A stretch of DNA of 64,000 nucleotides from Bombus terrestris (taxonomy: Eukaryota > Arthropoda > Insecta > Hymenoptera > Apidae): contig NW_025963553.1 in NCBI RefSeq assembly GCF_910591885.1, positions 4,712,001 through 4,776,000 of the forward strand, written 5' to 3'. Below are positions 1-10,137 of this stretch, piece after piece; positions within the stretch are counted from its first letter, which is position 1; each line of letters begins with the position of its first letter. The position numbers and the translations under genes are program-made. The notes beneath the pieces are model-generated. The model was given only the letters and a program-made list of their open reading frames with translations. It was not told where the DNA came from and did not search any database.

Positions 1-174
1 ATCATATTGCCTGCTGACAAATGTTTACAGTTTGTGAATAGTTTCACATAAATAGTACTATTTCCACATACTACAGGGCAATGTGATGTCCGAAGTGGCT
101 GACGAAATTAGGTACTAACACGATATATATGCATATTGCAAGGTGTATGTATACCTTGCAAATTGTGATCGTTG

Positions 175-332
175 CTCGCTCGCTCCGCTCGCTCGTAAAA
201 ATTTAGTCCAACCTCACATCCGATCCGACACGTTCGCAAATTCGAAATAAGTCGCCTTCATATCGAATGACTAACGCAAGAGGGATTGGTTTTAGGTTAG
301 GCTATAGTTTTCGAGCGAGCGCAGCGAGCGAG
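175..332. repeat. Inverted-repeat pair of GCTC/GAGC arms (one per monomer)
   Basis: Left arm 175-195 is built of GCTC units with one interruption. Right arm 312-332 is built of GAGC units interrupted by GCAGC. The two are reverse complements at 20 of 21 positions, with the single mismatch at the centre of each arm. After one further mismatch, three more A:T pairs extend the potential stem inward (197-199 with 308-310). The loop between the arms is 116 bp. Nearly every monomer in the window carries this pair. It could form a hairpin in single-stranded DNA or RNA, or a cruciform. No target-site duplication flanks the arms, so I do not call them the ends of an inserted element. Confidence 0.9.
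292..301 (+). repeat. TTAGGTTAGG telomere-like motif
   Basis: Two direct copies of TTAGG lie between the spacer and the right GAGC arm. TTAGG is the usual arthropod telomere unit. The motif is present in most monomers. In a large subset the second copy reads TTACG, which removes it. A further single TTAGG lies in the head (TTAGGTACTAAC). Two units in tandem are too few to be telomeric sequence, and chance is a fair explanation. Confidence 0.5.
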
Positions 333-892
333 AGACGCGTAAAGGTGTATCACAATCTAACGGTTTGGCACATACGGACATTGAAACATTCGCACCAGCC
401 AGAGGAGCCGGAAGTATTTATCGTATTGCCTGCTGACAAATGTTTACAGTTTGTGAATAGTTTCACATAAATAGTACTATTTCCACATACTACAGTCCAA
501 TGTGATGTCCGAAGTGGCTGACAAAATTAGGTACTAACACGAAATATATGCAAGGCAATATAAGGTATATGTATACCTTGCAAATTGTGATCGTTGCTCG
601 CTCGCTCCGCTCGCTCGTAAAAATTTAGTCCAACCTCACATACGATCCGACACGCTCGCAAATTCGAAATAAGTTGCCTTCATATCGAATGACTAACGCA
701 AGATGGATTGGGTTTAGGTTAGGCTACAGCTTTCGAGCGAGCGCAGCGAGCGAGAGACGCGTAAAGGTGTGTCACAATCCAACGGTTTGGCACATACTGA
801 CATTGAAACATTCGCACCAGCCCGAGGAGCCGGATGTCTTTATCATATTGCCTGCTGACAAATGTTTACAGTTTGTGAATAGTTTCACATAA

Positions 893-1311
893 ATAGTACT
901 ATTTCCACATACTACAGGGCAATGTGATGTCCGAAGTGGCTGACGAAATTAGGTACTAACACGATATATATGCATATTGCAAGGTATATGTATACCTTGC
1001 ATATTGTGATCGATGCTCGCTCGCTCCGCTCGCTCGTAAAAATTTAGTCCAACCTCACATCCGACCCGACACGTTCGCAAATTCGAAATAAGTCGCCACC
1101 ATATCGAATAATGAACGCAAGATGGATTGGTTTTAGGTTAGGCTATAGTTTTCGAGCGAGCGCAGCGAGCGAGAGACGCGTAAAGGTGTGTCACAATCCA
1201 ACGGTTTGGCACATACTGACATTGAAACATTCGCACCAGCCCGAGGAGCCGGAAGTCTTTATCCTATTGCCTGCTGACAAATGTTTACAGTTTGTGAATA
1301 GTTTCACATAA
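893..1311 (+). repeat. Reference monomer, 419-bp class
   Basis: Typical short-class unit. Order of parts: head with CATACTACAGGG and TTAGGTACTAAC; an AT-rich stretch with the 10-bp palindrome ATATGCATAT; the longer palindrome at 978-1001; the GCTC-unit arm; a spacer with CGACACGTTCGCAAATTCG; the TTAGGTTAGG motif; the GAGC-unit arm; ACGCGT; a GC-richer tail; and the closing CACATAA. Families are told apart by linked markers. These include GGCAATG, TCCAATG or TGCAATG near the start; GCAAATTG or GCATATTG after the palindrome; CCGATCC, CCGACCC, CCGATAC or ACGATCC in the spacer; and CACCATAT, CTTCATAT or CTTCAAAT before the open frame. I count about 28 CpG in this unit by hand. Confidence 0.95.
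1111..1311 (+). other. Recurrent 66-72 codon open frame, probably not a gene
   Basis: This is the representative of a frame present once per monomer on the + strand. It starts at one of three ATGs depending on the monomer family (MPSYR..., MTNAR... or MNAR...) and ends at the TAA inside the landmark. The peptide includes RASAASERRVKV, encoded by the GAGC arm, and ends DKCLQFVNSFT. I recognise no family, signal peptide or membrane segment. About 126 of 152 monomers keep it. The other 26 do not: 12 have TGG to TAG early in the frame, 6 have CGA to TGA at the arm, 7 lose the start codon and 1 has a late TAA. Differences between families change amino acids freely. Low divergence of a young satellite is enough to explain the open frame. 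Translation cannot be excluded, but nothing here supports it. Confidence 0.7.
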
Positions 1312-1733
1312 ATAGTACTATTTCCACATACTACAGTCCAATGTGATGTCCGAAGTGGCTGACAAAATTAGGTACTAACACGAAATATATGCAAGGCAAT
1401 GTAAGGTATATGTATACCTTGCAAATTGTGATCGTTGCTCGCTCGCTCCGCTCGCTCGTAAAAATTTAGTCCAACCTCACATACGATCCGACACGTTCGC
1501 AAATTCGAAATAAGTTGCCTTCATATCGAATGACTAACGCAAGATGGATTGGGTTTAGGTTAGGCTACAGCTTTCGAGCGAGCGCAGCGAGCGAGAGACG
1601 CGTAAAGGTGTGTCACAATCCAACGGTTTGGCACATACTGACATTGAAACATTCGCACCAGCCCGAGGAGCCGGATGTCTTTATCATATTGCCTGCTGAC
1701 AAATGTTTACAGTTTGTGAATAGTTTCACATAA
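1312..1733 (+). repeat. Reference monomer, 422-bp class
   Basis: Typical long-class unit. It differs from the short class mainly by a replaced block in the head: GAAATATATGCAAGGCAAT followed by RTAAGG stands where the short class has GATATATATGCATATTGCAAGG, a net gain of 3 bp. Long-class units usually also carry TCCAATG at the start, ACGATCCG in the spacer, GTTGCCTTC before the open frame, GGGTTTAGG, and CTACAGC instead of CTATAGT. The linked markers show this is a distinct monomer lineage and not a random 3-bp indel. In many places it alternates with a short-class unit, giving an 841-bp dimer. Confidence 0.93.
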
Positions 1734-4337
1734 ATAGTACTATTTCCACATACTACAGGGCAATGTGATGTCCGAAGTGGCTGACGAAATTAGGTACTAA
1801 CACGATATATATGCATATTGCAAGGTATATGTATACCTTGCATATTGTGATCGATGCTCGCTCGCTCCGCTCGCTCGTAAAAATTTAGTCCAACCTCACA
1901 TCCGACCCGACACGTTCGCAAATTCGAAATAAGTCGCCACCATATCGAATAATGAACGCAAGATGGATTGGTTTTAGGTTAGGCTATAGTTTTCGAGCGA
2001 GCGCAGCGAGCGAGAGACGCGTAAAGGTGTGTCACAATCCAACGGTTTGGCACATACTGACATTGAAACATTCGCACCAGCCCGAGGAGCCGGAAGTCTT
2101 TATCCTATTGCCTGCTGACAAATGTTTACAGTTTGTGAATAGTTTCACATAAATAGTACTATTTCCACATACTACAGTCCAATGTGATGTCCGAAGTGGC
2201 TGACAAAATTAGGTACTAACACGAAATATATGCAAGGCAATGTAAGGTATATGTATACCTTGCAAATTGTGATCGTTGCTCGCTCGCTCCGCTCGCTCGT
2301 AAAAATTTAGTCCAACCTCACATACGATCCGACACGTTCGCAAATTCGAAATAAGTTGCCTTCATATCGAATGACTAACGCAAGATGGATTGGGTTTAGG
2401 TTAGGCTACAGCTTTCGAGCGAGCGCAGCGAGCGAGAGACGCGTAAAGGTGTGTCACAATCCAACGGTTTGGCACATACTGACATTGAAACATTCGCACC
2501 AGCCCGAGGAGCCGGATGTCTTTATCATATTGCCTGCTGACAAATGTTTACAGTTTGTGAATAGTTTCACATAAATAGTACTATTTCCACATACTACAGG
2601 GCAATGTGATGTCCGAAGTGGCTGACGAAATTAGGTACTAACACGATATATATGCATATTGCAAGGTATATGTATACCTTGCATATTGTGATCGATGCTC
2701 GCTCGCTCCGCTCGCTCGTAAAAATTTAGTCCAACCTCACATCCGACCCGACACGTTCGCAAATTCGAAATAAGTCGCCACCATATCGAATAATGAACGC
2801 AAGATGGATTGGTTTTAGGTTAGGCTATAGTTTTCGAGCGAGCGCAGCGAGCGAGAGACGCGTAAAGGTGTGTCACAATCCAACGGTTTGGCACATACTG
2901 ACATTGAAACATTCGCACCAGCCCGAGGAGCCGGAAGTCTTTATCCTATTGCCTGCTGACAAATGTTTACAGTTTGTGAATAGTTTCACATAAATAGTAC
3001 TATTTCCACATACTACAGTCCAATGTGATGTCCGAAGTGGCTGACAAAATTAGGTACTAACACGAAATATATGCAAGGCAATGTAAGGTATATGTATACC
3101 TTGCAAATTGTGATCGTTGCTCGCTCGCTCCGCTCGCTCGTAAAAATTTAGTCCAACCTCACATACGATCCGACACGTTCGCAAATTCGAAATAAGTTGC
3201 CTTCATATCGAATGACTAACGCAAGATGGATTGGGTTTAGGTTAGGCTACAGCTTTCGAGCGAGCGCAGCGAGCGAGAGACGCGTAAAGGTGTGTCACAA
3301 TCCAACGGTTTGGCACATACTGACATTGAAACATTCGCACCAGCCCGAGGAGCCGGATGTCTTTATCATATTGCCTGCTGACAAATGTTTACAGTTTGTG
3401 AATAGTTTCACATAAATAGTACTATTTCCACATACTACAGGGCAATGTGATGTCCGAAGTGGCTGACGAAATTAGGTACTAACACGATATATATGCATAT
3501 TGCAAGGTATATGTATACCTTGCATATTGTGATCGATGCTCGCTCGCTCCGCTCGCTCGTAAAAATTTAGTCCAACCTCACATCCGACCCGACACGTTCG
3601 CAAATTCGAAATAAGTCGCCACCATATCGAATAATGAACGCAAGATGGATTGGTTTTAGGTTACGCTATAGTTTTCGAGCGAGCGCAGCGAGCGAGAGAC
3701 GCGTAAAGGTGTGTCACAATCCAACGGTTTGGCACATACTGACATTGAAACATTCGCACCAGCCCGAGGAGCCGGGAGTCTTTATCATATTGCCTACTGA
3801 CAAATGTTTACAGTTTGTGAATAGTTTCACATAAATAGTACTATTTCGACATACTACAGTGCAATGTGATGTCCGAAGTGGCTGACAAAATTAGGTACTA
3901 ACACGATATATATGCATATTGCAAGGTATATGTATACCTTGCAAATTGTGATCGTTGCTCGCTCGCTCCGCTCGCTCGTAAAAATTTAGTCCAACCTCAC
4001 ATCCGATCCGACACGTCCGCAAATTCGAAATAAGTCGCCTTCAAATCGAATGACTAACGCAAGAGGGATTGGTTTTAGGTTAGGCTATAGTTTTCGAGCG
4101 AGCGCAGCGAGCGAGAGACGCGTAAAGGTGTATCACAATCTAACGGTTTGGCACATACGGACATTGAAACATTCGCACCAGCCAGAGGAGCCGGAAGTAT
4201 TTATCCTATTGCCTGCTGACAAATGTTTACAGTTTGTGAATAGTTTCACATAAATAGTACTATTTCCACATACTACAGTCCAATGTGATGTCCGAAGTGG
4301 CTAACAAAATTAGGTACTAACACGATATATATACATA

Positions 4338-4363
4338 TTGCAAGGTATACATATACCTTGCAA
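4338..4363. repeat. Palindrome with flipped centre (CA for TG)
   Basis: Same 12-bp arms as the usual palindrome, but the centre reads CA instead of TG, so the whole element equals the reverse complement of the common form. This needs either two adjacent substitutions or an inversion between the arms. The same state occurs at 12323-12348, exactly 7985 bp away, in the corresponding monomer of a large duplicated block, and again at 31636-31671. Confidence 0.85.
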
Positions 4364-5178
4364 ATTGTGATCGTTGCTCGCTCGCTCCGCTCGCTCGTAA
4401 AAATTTAGTCCAACCTCACATCCGATACGACACGTTCGCAAATTCGAAATAAGTCGCCACCATATCGAATAATGAACGCAAGATGGATTGGTTTTAGGTT
4501 ACGCTATAGTTTTCGAGCGAGCGCAGCGAACGAGAGACGCGTAAAGGTGTGTCACAATCCAACGGTTTGGCACATACGGACATTGAAACATTCGCACCAG
4601 CCCGAGGAGCCGGAAGTCTTTATCCTATTGCCTGCTGACAAATGTTTACAGTTTGTGAATAGTTTCACATAAATAGTACTATTTCCACATACTACAGTCC
4701 AATGTGATGTCCGAAGTGGCTGACATAATTAGGTACTAACACGAAATATATGCAAGGCAATATAAGGTATATGTATACCTTGCAAATTGTGATCGTTGCT
4801 CGCTCGCTCCGCTCGCTCGTAAAAATTTAGTCCAACCTCACATACGATCCGACACGTTCGCAAATTCGAAATAAGTTGCCTTCATATCGAATGACTAACG
4901 CAAGATGGATTGGGTTTAGGTTAGGCTACAGCTTTCGAGCGAGCGCAGCGAGCGAGATACGCGTAAAGGTGTGTCACAATCCAACGGTTTGGCACATACT
5001 GACATTGAAACGTTCGCACCAGCCCGAGGAGCCGGATGTCTTTATCATATTGCCTGCTGACAAATGTTTACAGTTTGTGAATAGTTTCACATAAATAGTA
5101 CTATTTCCACATACTACAGGGCAATGTGATGTCCGAAGTGGCTGACGAAATTAGGTACTAACACGATATATATGCATA

Positions 5179-5204
5179 TTGCAAGGTATATGTATACCTT
5201 GCAA
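5179..5204. repeat. 26-bp palindrome in short-class monomers
   Basis: Arms of 12 bp (TTGCAAGGTATA and TATACCTTGCAA) are perfectly complementary around a 2-bp TG centre. It lies a short distance 5' of the left GCTC arm. Units reading GCATATTG instead of GCAAATTG after it have 11-bp arms (for example 978-1001). Long-class units keep only about 8 bp because the left flank is replaced. It could be a protein-binding dyad or a hairpin. No known binding site is recognised. Confidence 0.88.
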
Positions 5205-6776
5205 ATTGTGATCGTTGCTCGCTCGCTCCGCTCGCTCGTAAAAATTTAGTCCAACCTCACATCCGATCCGACACGTTCGCAAATTCGAAATAAGTCGCCT
5301 TCATATCGAATGACTAACGCAAGAGGGATTGGTTTTAGGTTAGGCTATAGTTTTCGAGCGAGCGCAGCGAGCGAGAGACGCGTAAAGGTGTATCACAATC
5401 TAACGGTTTGGCACATACGGACATTGAAACATTCGCACCAGCCAGAGGAACCGGAAGTATTTATCGTATTGCCTGCTGACAAATGTTTACAGTTTGTGAA
5501 TAGTTTCACATAAATAGTACTATTTCCACATACTACAGTCCAATGTGATGTCCGAAGTGGCTGACAAAATTAGGTACTAACACGAAATATATGCAAGGCA
5601 ATATAAGGTATATGTATACCTTGCAAATTGTGATCGTTGCTCGCTCGCTCCGCTCGCTCGTAAAAATTTAGTCCAACCTCACATACGATCCGACACGCTC
5701 GCAAATTCGAAATAAGTTGCCTTCATATCGAATAATGAACGCAAGATGGATTGGTTTTAGGTTAGGCTATAGTTTTCGAGCGAGCGCAGCGTGCGAGAGA
5801 CGCGTAAATGTGTGTCACAATCCAACGGTTTGGCACATACTGACATTGAAACATTCGCACCAGCCCGAGGAGCCGGAAGTCTCTATCCTATTGCCTGCTG
5901 ACAAATGTTTACAGTTTGTGAATAGTTTCACATAAATAGTACTATTTCCACATACTACAGTCCAATGTGATGTCCGAAGTGGCTGACAAAATTAGGTACT
6001 AACACGAAATATATGCAAGGCAATGTAAGGTATATGTATACCTTGCAAATTGTGATCGTTGCTCGCTCGCTCCGCTCGCTCGTAAAAATTTAGTCCAACC
6101 TCACATACGATCCGACACGTTCGCAAATTCGAAATAAGTTGCCTTCATATCGAATGACTAACGCAAGATGGATTGGGTTTAGGTTAGGCTACAGCTTTCG
6201 AGCGAGCGCAGCGAGCGAGAGACGCGTAAAGGTGTGTCACAATCCAACGGTTTGGCACATACTGACATTGAAACATTCGCACCAGCCCGAGGAGCCGGAT
6301 GTCTTTATCATATTGCCTGCTGACAAATGTTTACAGTTTGTGAATAGTTTCACATAAATAGTACTATTTCCACATACTACAGGGCAATGTGATGTCCGAA
6401 GTGGCTGACGAAATTAGGTACTAACACGATATATATGCATATTGCAAGGTATATGTATACCTTGCATATTGTGATCGATGCTCGCTCGCTCCGCTCGCTC
6501 GTAAAAATTTAGTCCAACCTCACATCCGACCCGACACGTTCGCAAATTCGAAATAAGTCGCCACCATATCGAATAATGAACGCAAGATGGATTGGTTTTA
6601 GGTTACGCTATAGTTTTCGAGCGAGCGCAGCGAGCGAGAGACGCGTAAAGGTGTGTCACAATCCAACGGTTTGGCACATACTGACATTGAAACATTCGCA
6701 CCAGCCCGAGGAGCCGGGAGTCTTTATCATATTGCCTACTGACAAATGTTTACAGTTTGTGAATAGTTTCACATAA

Positions 6777-9700
6777 ATAGTACTATTTCGACATACTACA
6801 GTGCAATGTGATGTCCGAAGTGGCTGACAAAATTAGGTACTAACACGATATATATGCATATTGCAAGGTATATGTATACCTTGCAAATTGTGATCGTTGC
6901 TCGCTCGCTCCGCTCGCTCGTAAAAATTTAGTCCAACCTCACATCCGATCCGACACGTTCGCAAATTCGAAATAAGTCGCCTTCAAATCGAATGACTAAC
7001 GCAAGAGGGATTGGTTTTAGGTTACGCTATAGTTTTTGAGCGAGCGCAGCGAGCGAGAGACGCGTAAAGGTGTGTCACAATCCAACGGTTTGGCACATAC
7101 GGACATTGAAACATTCGCACCAGCCAGAGGAGCCGGAAGTATTTATCCTATTGCCTGCTGACAAATGTTTACAGTTTGTGAATAGTTTCACATAAATAGT
7201 ACTATTTCCACATACTACAGTCCAATGTGATGTCCGAAGTGGCTAACAAAATTAGGTACTAACACGATATATATACATATTGCAAGGTATATGTATACCT
7301 TGCAAATTGTGATCGTTGCTCGCTCGCTCCGCTCGCTCGTAAAAATTTAGTCCAACCTCACATCCGATACGACACGTTCGCAAATTCGAAATAAGTAGCC
7401 ACCATATCGAATAATGAACGCAAGATGGATTGGTTTTAGGTTACGCTATAGTTTTCGAGCGAGCGCAGCGAACGAGAGACGCGTAAAGGTGTGTCACAAT
7501 CCAACGGTTTGGCACATACGGACATTGAAACATTCGCACCAGCCCGAGGAGCCGGAAGTCTTTATCCTATTGCCTGCTGACAAATGTTTACAGTTTGTGA
7601 ATAGTTTCACATAAATAGTACTATTTCCACATACTACAGTCCAATGTGATGTCCGAAGTGGCTGACATAATTAGGTACTAACACGAAATATATGCAAGGC
7701 AATATAAGGTATATGTATACCTTGCAAATTGTGATCGTTGCTCGCTCGCTCCGCTCGCTCGTAAAAATTTAGTCCAACCTCACATACGATCCGACACGTT
7801 CGCAAATTCGAAATAAGTTGCCTTCATATCGAATGACTAACGCAAGATGGATTGGGTTTAGGTTAGGCTACAGCTTTCGAGCGAGCGCAGCGAGCGAGAT
7901 ACGCGTAAAGGTGTGTCACAATCCAACGGTTTGGCACATACTGACATTGAAACGTTCGCACCAGCCCGAGGAGCCGGATGTCTTTATCATATTGCCTGCT
8001 GACAAATGTTTACAGTTTGTGAATAGTTTCACATAAATAGTACTATTTCCACATACTACAGGGCAATGTGATGTCCGAAGTGGCTGACGAAATTAGGTAC
8101 TAACACGATATATATGCATATTGCAAGGTATATGTATACCTTGAAAATTGTGATCGTTGCTCGCTCGCTCCGCTCGCTCGTAAAAATTTAGTCCAACCTC
8201 ACATCCGATCCGACACGTTCGCAAATTCGAAATAAGTCGCCTTCATATCGAATGACTAACGCAAGAGGGATTGGTTTTAGGTTAGGCTATAGTTTTCGAG
8301 CGAGCGCAGCGAGCGAGAGACGCGTAAAGGTGTATCACAATCTAACGGTTTGGCACATACGGACATTGAAACATTCGCACCAGCCAGAGGAGCCGGAAGT
8401 ATTTATCGTATTGCCTGCTGACAAATGTTTACAGTTTGTGAATAGTTTCACATAAATAGTACTATTTCCACATACTACAGTCCAATGTGATGTCCGAAGT
8501 GGCTGACAAAATTAGGTACTAACACGAAATATATGCAAGGCAATATAAGGTATATGTATACCTTGCAAATTGTGATCGTTGCTCGCTCGCTCCGCTCGCT
8601 CGTAAAAATTTAGTCCAACCTCACATCCGATCCGACACGTTCGCAAATTCGAAATAAGTCGCCTTCAAATCGAATGACTAACGCAAGAGGGATTGGTTTT
8701 AGGTTAGGCTATAGTTTTCGAGCGAGCGCAGCGAGCGAGAGACGCGTAAAGGTGTATCACAATCTAACGGTTTGGCACATACGGACATTGAAACATTCGC
8801 ACCAGCCAGAGGAGCCGGAAGTATTTATCCTATTGCCTGCTGACAAATGTTTACAGTTTGTGAATAGTTTCACATAAATAGTACTATTTCCACATACTAC
8901 AGTCCAATGTGATGTCCGAAGTGGCTAACAAAATTAGGTACTAACACGATATATATACATATTGCAAGGTATATGTATACCTTGCAAATTGTGATCGTTG
9001 CTCGCTCGCTCCGCTCGCTCGTAAAAATTTAGTCCAACCTCACATCCGATACGACACGTTCGCAAATTCGAAATAAGTCGCCACCATATCGAATAATGAA
9101 CGCAAGATGGATTGGTTTTAGGTTACGCTATAGTTTTCGAGCGAGCGCAGCGAACGAGAGACGCGTAAAGGTGTGTCACAATCCCACGGTTTGGCACATA
9201 CGGACATTGAAACATTCGCACCAGCCCGAGGAGCCGGAAGTCTTTATCCTATTGCCTGCTGACAAATGTTTACAGTTTGTGAATAGTTTCACATAAATAG
9301 TACTATTTCCACATACTACAGTCCAATGTGATGTCCGAAGTGGCTGACATAATTAGGTACTAACACGAAATATATGCAAGGCAATATAAGGTATATGTAT
9401 ACCTTGCAAATTGTGATCGTTGCTCGCTCGCTCCGCTCGCTCGTAAAAATTTAGTCCAACCTCACATACGATCCGACACGTTCGCAAATTCGAAATAAGT
9501 TGCCTTCATATCGAATGACTAACGCAAGATGGATTGGGTTTAGGTTAGGCTACAGCTTTCGAGCGAGCGCAGCGAGCGAGATACGCGTAAAGGTGTGTCA
9601 CAATCCAACGGTTTGGCACATACTGACATTGAAACGTTCGCACCAGCCCGAGGAGCCGGATGGCTTTATCATATTGCCTGCTGACAAATGTTTACAGTTT

Positions 9701-10137
9701 GTGAATAGTTTCACATAAATAGTACTATTTCCACATACTACAGGGCAATGTGATGTCCGAAGTGGCTGACGAAATTAGGTACTAACACGATATATATGCA
9801 TATTGCAAGGTATATGTATACCTTGCAAATTGTGATCGTTGCTCGCTCGCTCCGCTCGCTCGTAAAAATTTAGTCCAACCTCACATCCGATCCGACACGT
9901 TCGCAAATTCGAAATAAGTCGCCTTCATATCGAATGACTAACGCAAGAGGGATTGGTTTTAGGTTAGGCTATAGTTTTCGAGCGAGCGCAGCGAGCGAGA
10001 GACGCGTAAAGGTGTATCACAATCTAACGGTTTGGCACATACGGACATTGAAACATTCGCACCAGCCAGAGGAGCCGGAAGGATTTATCGTATTGCCTGC
10101 TGACAAATGTTTACAGTTTGTGAATAGTTTCACATAA
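6777..10137 (+). repeat. Two rounds of a four-monomer series
   Basis: Units ending at 7195, 7614, 8036 and 8455, then 8877, 9296, 9718 and 10137, follow the same family order. The interval 7195 to 8877 is 1682 bp. The first unit of round one carries CGA to TGA in the arm (TTTTTGAGCG). The first unit of round two (8456-8877) is chimeric, with a long-class head on a CTTCAAAT-family tail. That explains its 422-bp length and marks an exchange point. Confidence 0.85.
8456..8877 (+). repeat. Chimeric monomer: long-class head, short-class tail
   Basis: The head has the long-class block (GAAATATATGCAAGGCAATATAAGG read in two parts), while everything from CCGATCCG onward (CTTCAAAT, AGAGGG, GTATTTATCC) matches the short-class family seen at 8036-spaced neighbours such as 3835-4253. 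The switch falls between the palindrome and the spacer, across the left GCTC arm (roughly 8562-8626). It is best explained by unequal exchange between two monomer families. Confidence 0.78.

Larger units (their letters stand above)
1..892 (+). repeat. Partial unit plus two monomers
   Basis: Bases 1-51 are the tail of a monomer. The unit 52-470 is short class (AGAGGG, GTATTTATCGT family); its palindrome is spoiled by a G at 145. The unit 471-892 is long class with the CAATATAAGG and CGCTCGC markers. These markers set it apart from the long-class units of the following dimers, which read CAATGTAAGG and CGTTCGC. Confidence 0.9.
893..3415 (+). repeat. Three tandem copies of an 841-bp dimer
   Basis: Copies at 893-1733, 1734-2574 and 2575-3415, each a 419-bp unit (GATCGATG, CCGACCC, CACCATAT family) followed by a 422-bp unit (CAATGTAAGG, GTTGCCTTC family). 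I noticed no difference between the three copies by eye, which points to very recent amplification. The corresponding position in the related block at 10560-11400 holds only one copy. Confidence 0.92.
3416..6776 (+). repeat. Eight-monomer block, first copy
   Basis: Monomers ending at 3834, 4253, 4672, 5094, 5513, 5935, 6357 and 6776. The first and last units belong to the same family, so 3835-6776 spans a seven-unit period of 2942 bp. Rare shared variants tie it to 11401-14761 at an offset of exactly 7985 bp: CGTCCGCAAATT near 4014, the flipped palindrome at 4338, GCGAACGAG in the third unit, GACATAATT in the fourth, and GCGTGCGAG in the sixth. The sixth unit here has two private changes (AAATGTG and CTCTATC) not in the second copy. 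Confidence 0.9.

Noticed and set aside
231..260. CENP-B box in the spacer (TTCG...A... around TTCGAAATAAGTCGCC)
   Set aside because: TTCG and the following A fit the core pattern, but the required CGGG is TCGC, so only part of the core matches. No better site was found in the monomer.
175..332. Miniature inverted-repeat transposon with the GCTC/GAGC arms as ends
   Set aside because: No target-site duplication lies next to the arms, no monomer lacks the segment, and the arms are simple-sequence units.
174..332. tRNA-like or pol III promoter in the monomer
   Set aside because: No convincing A box or B box (GGTTCGANTCC) and no cloverleaf could be found in the inverted-repeat region.
267..470. 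Tandem gene family of more than 120 small proteins
   Set aside because: Nonsense, start-loss and frameshift states are fixed in whole monomer families, part of the peptide is encoded by simple repeat, and start position shifts freely between families.
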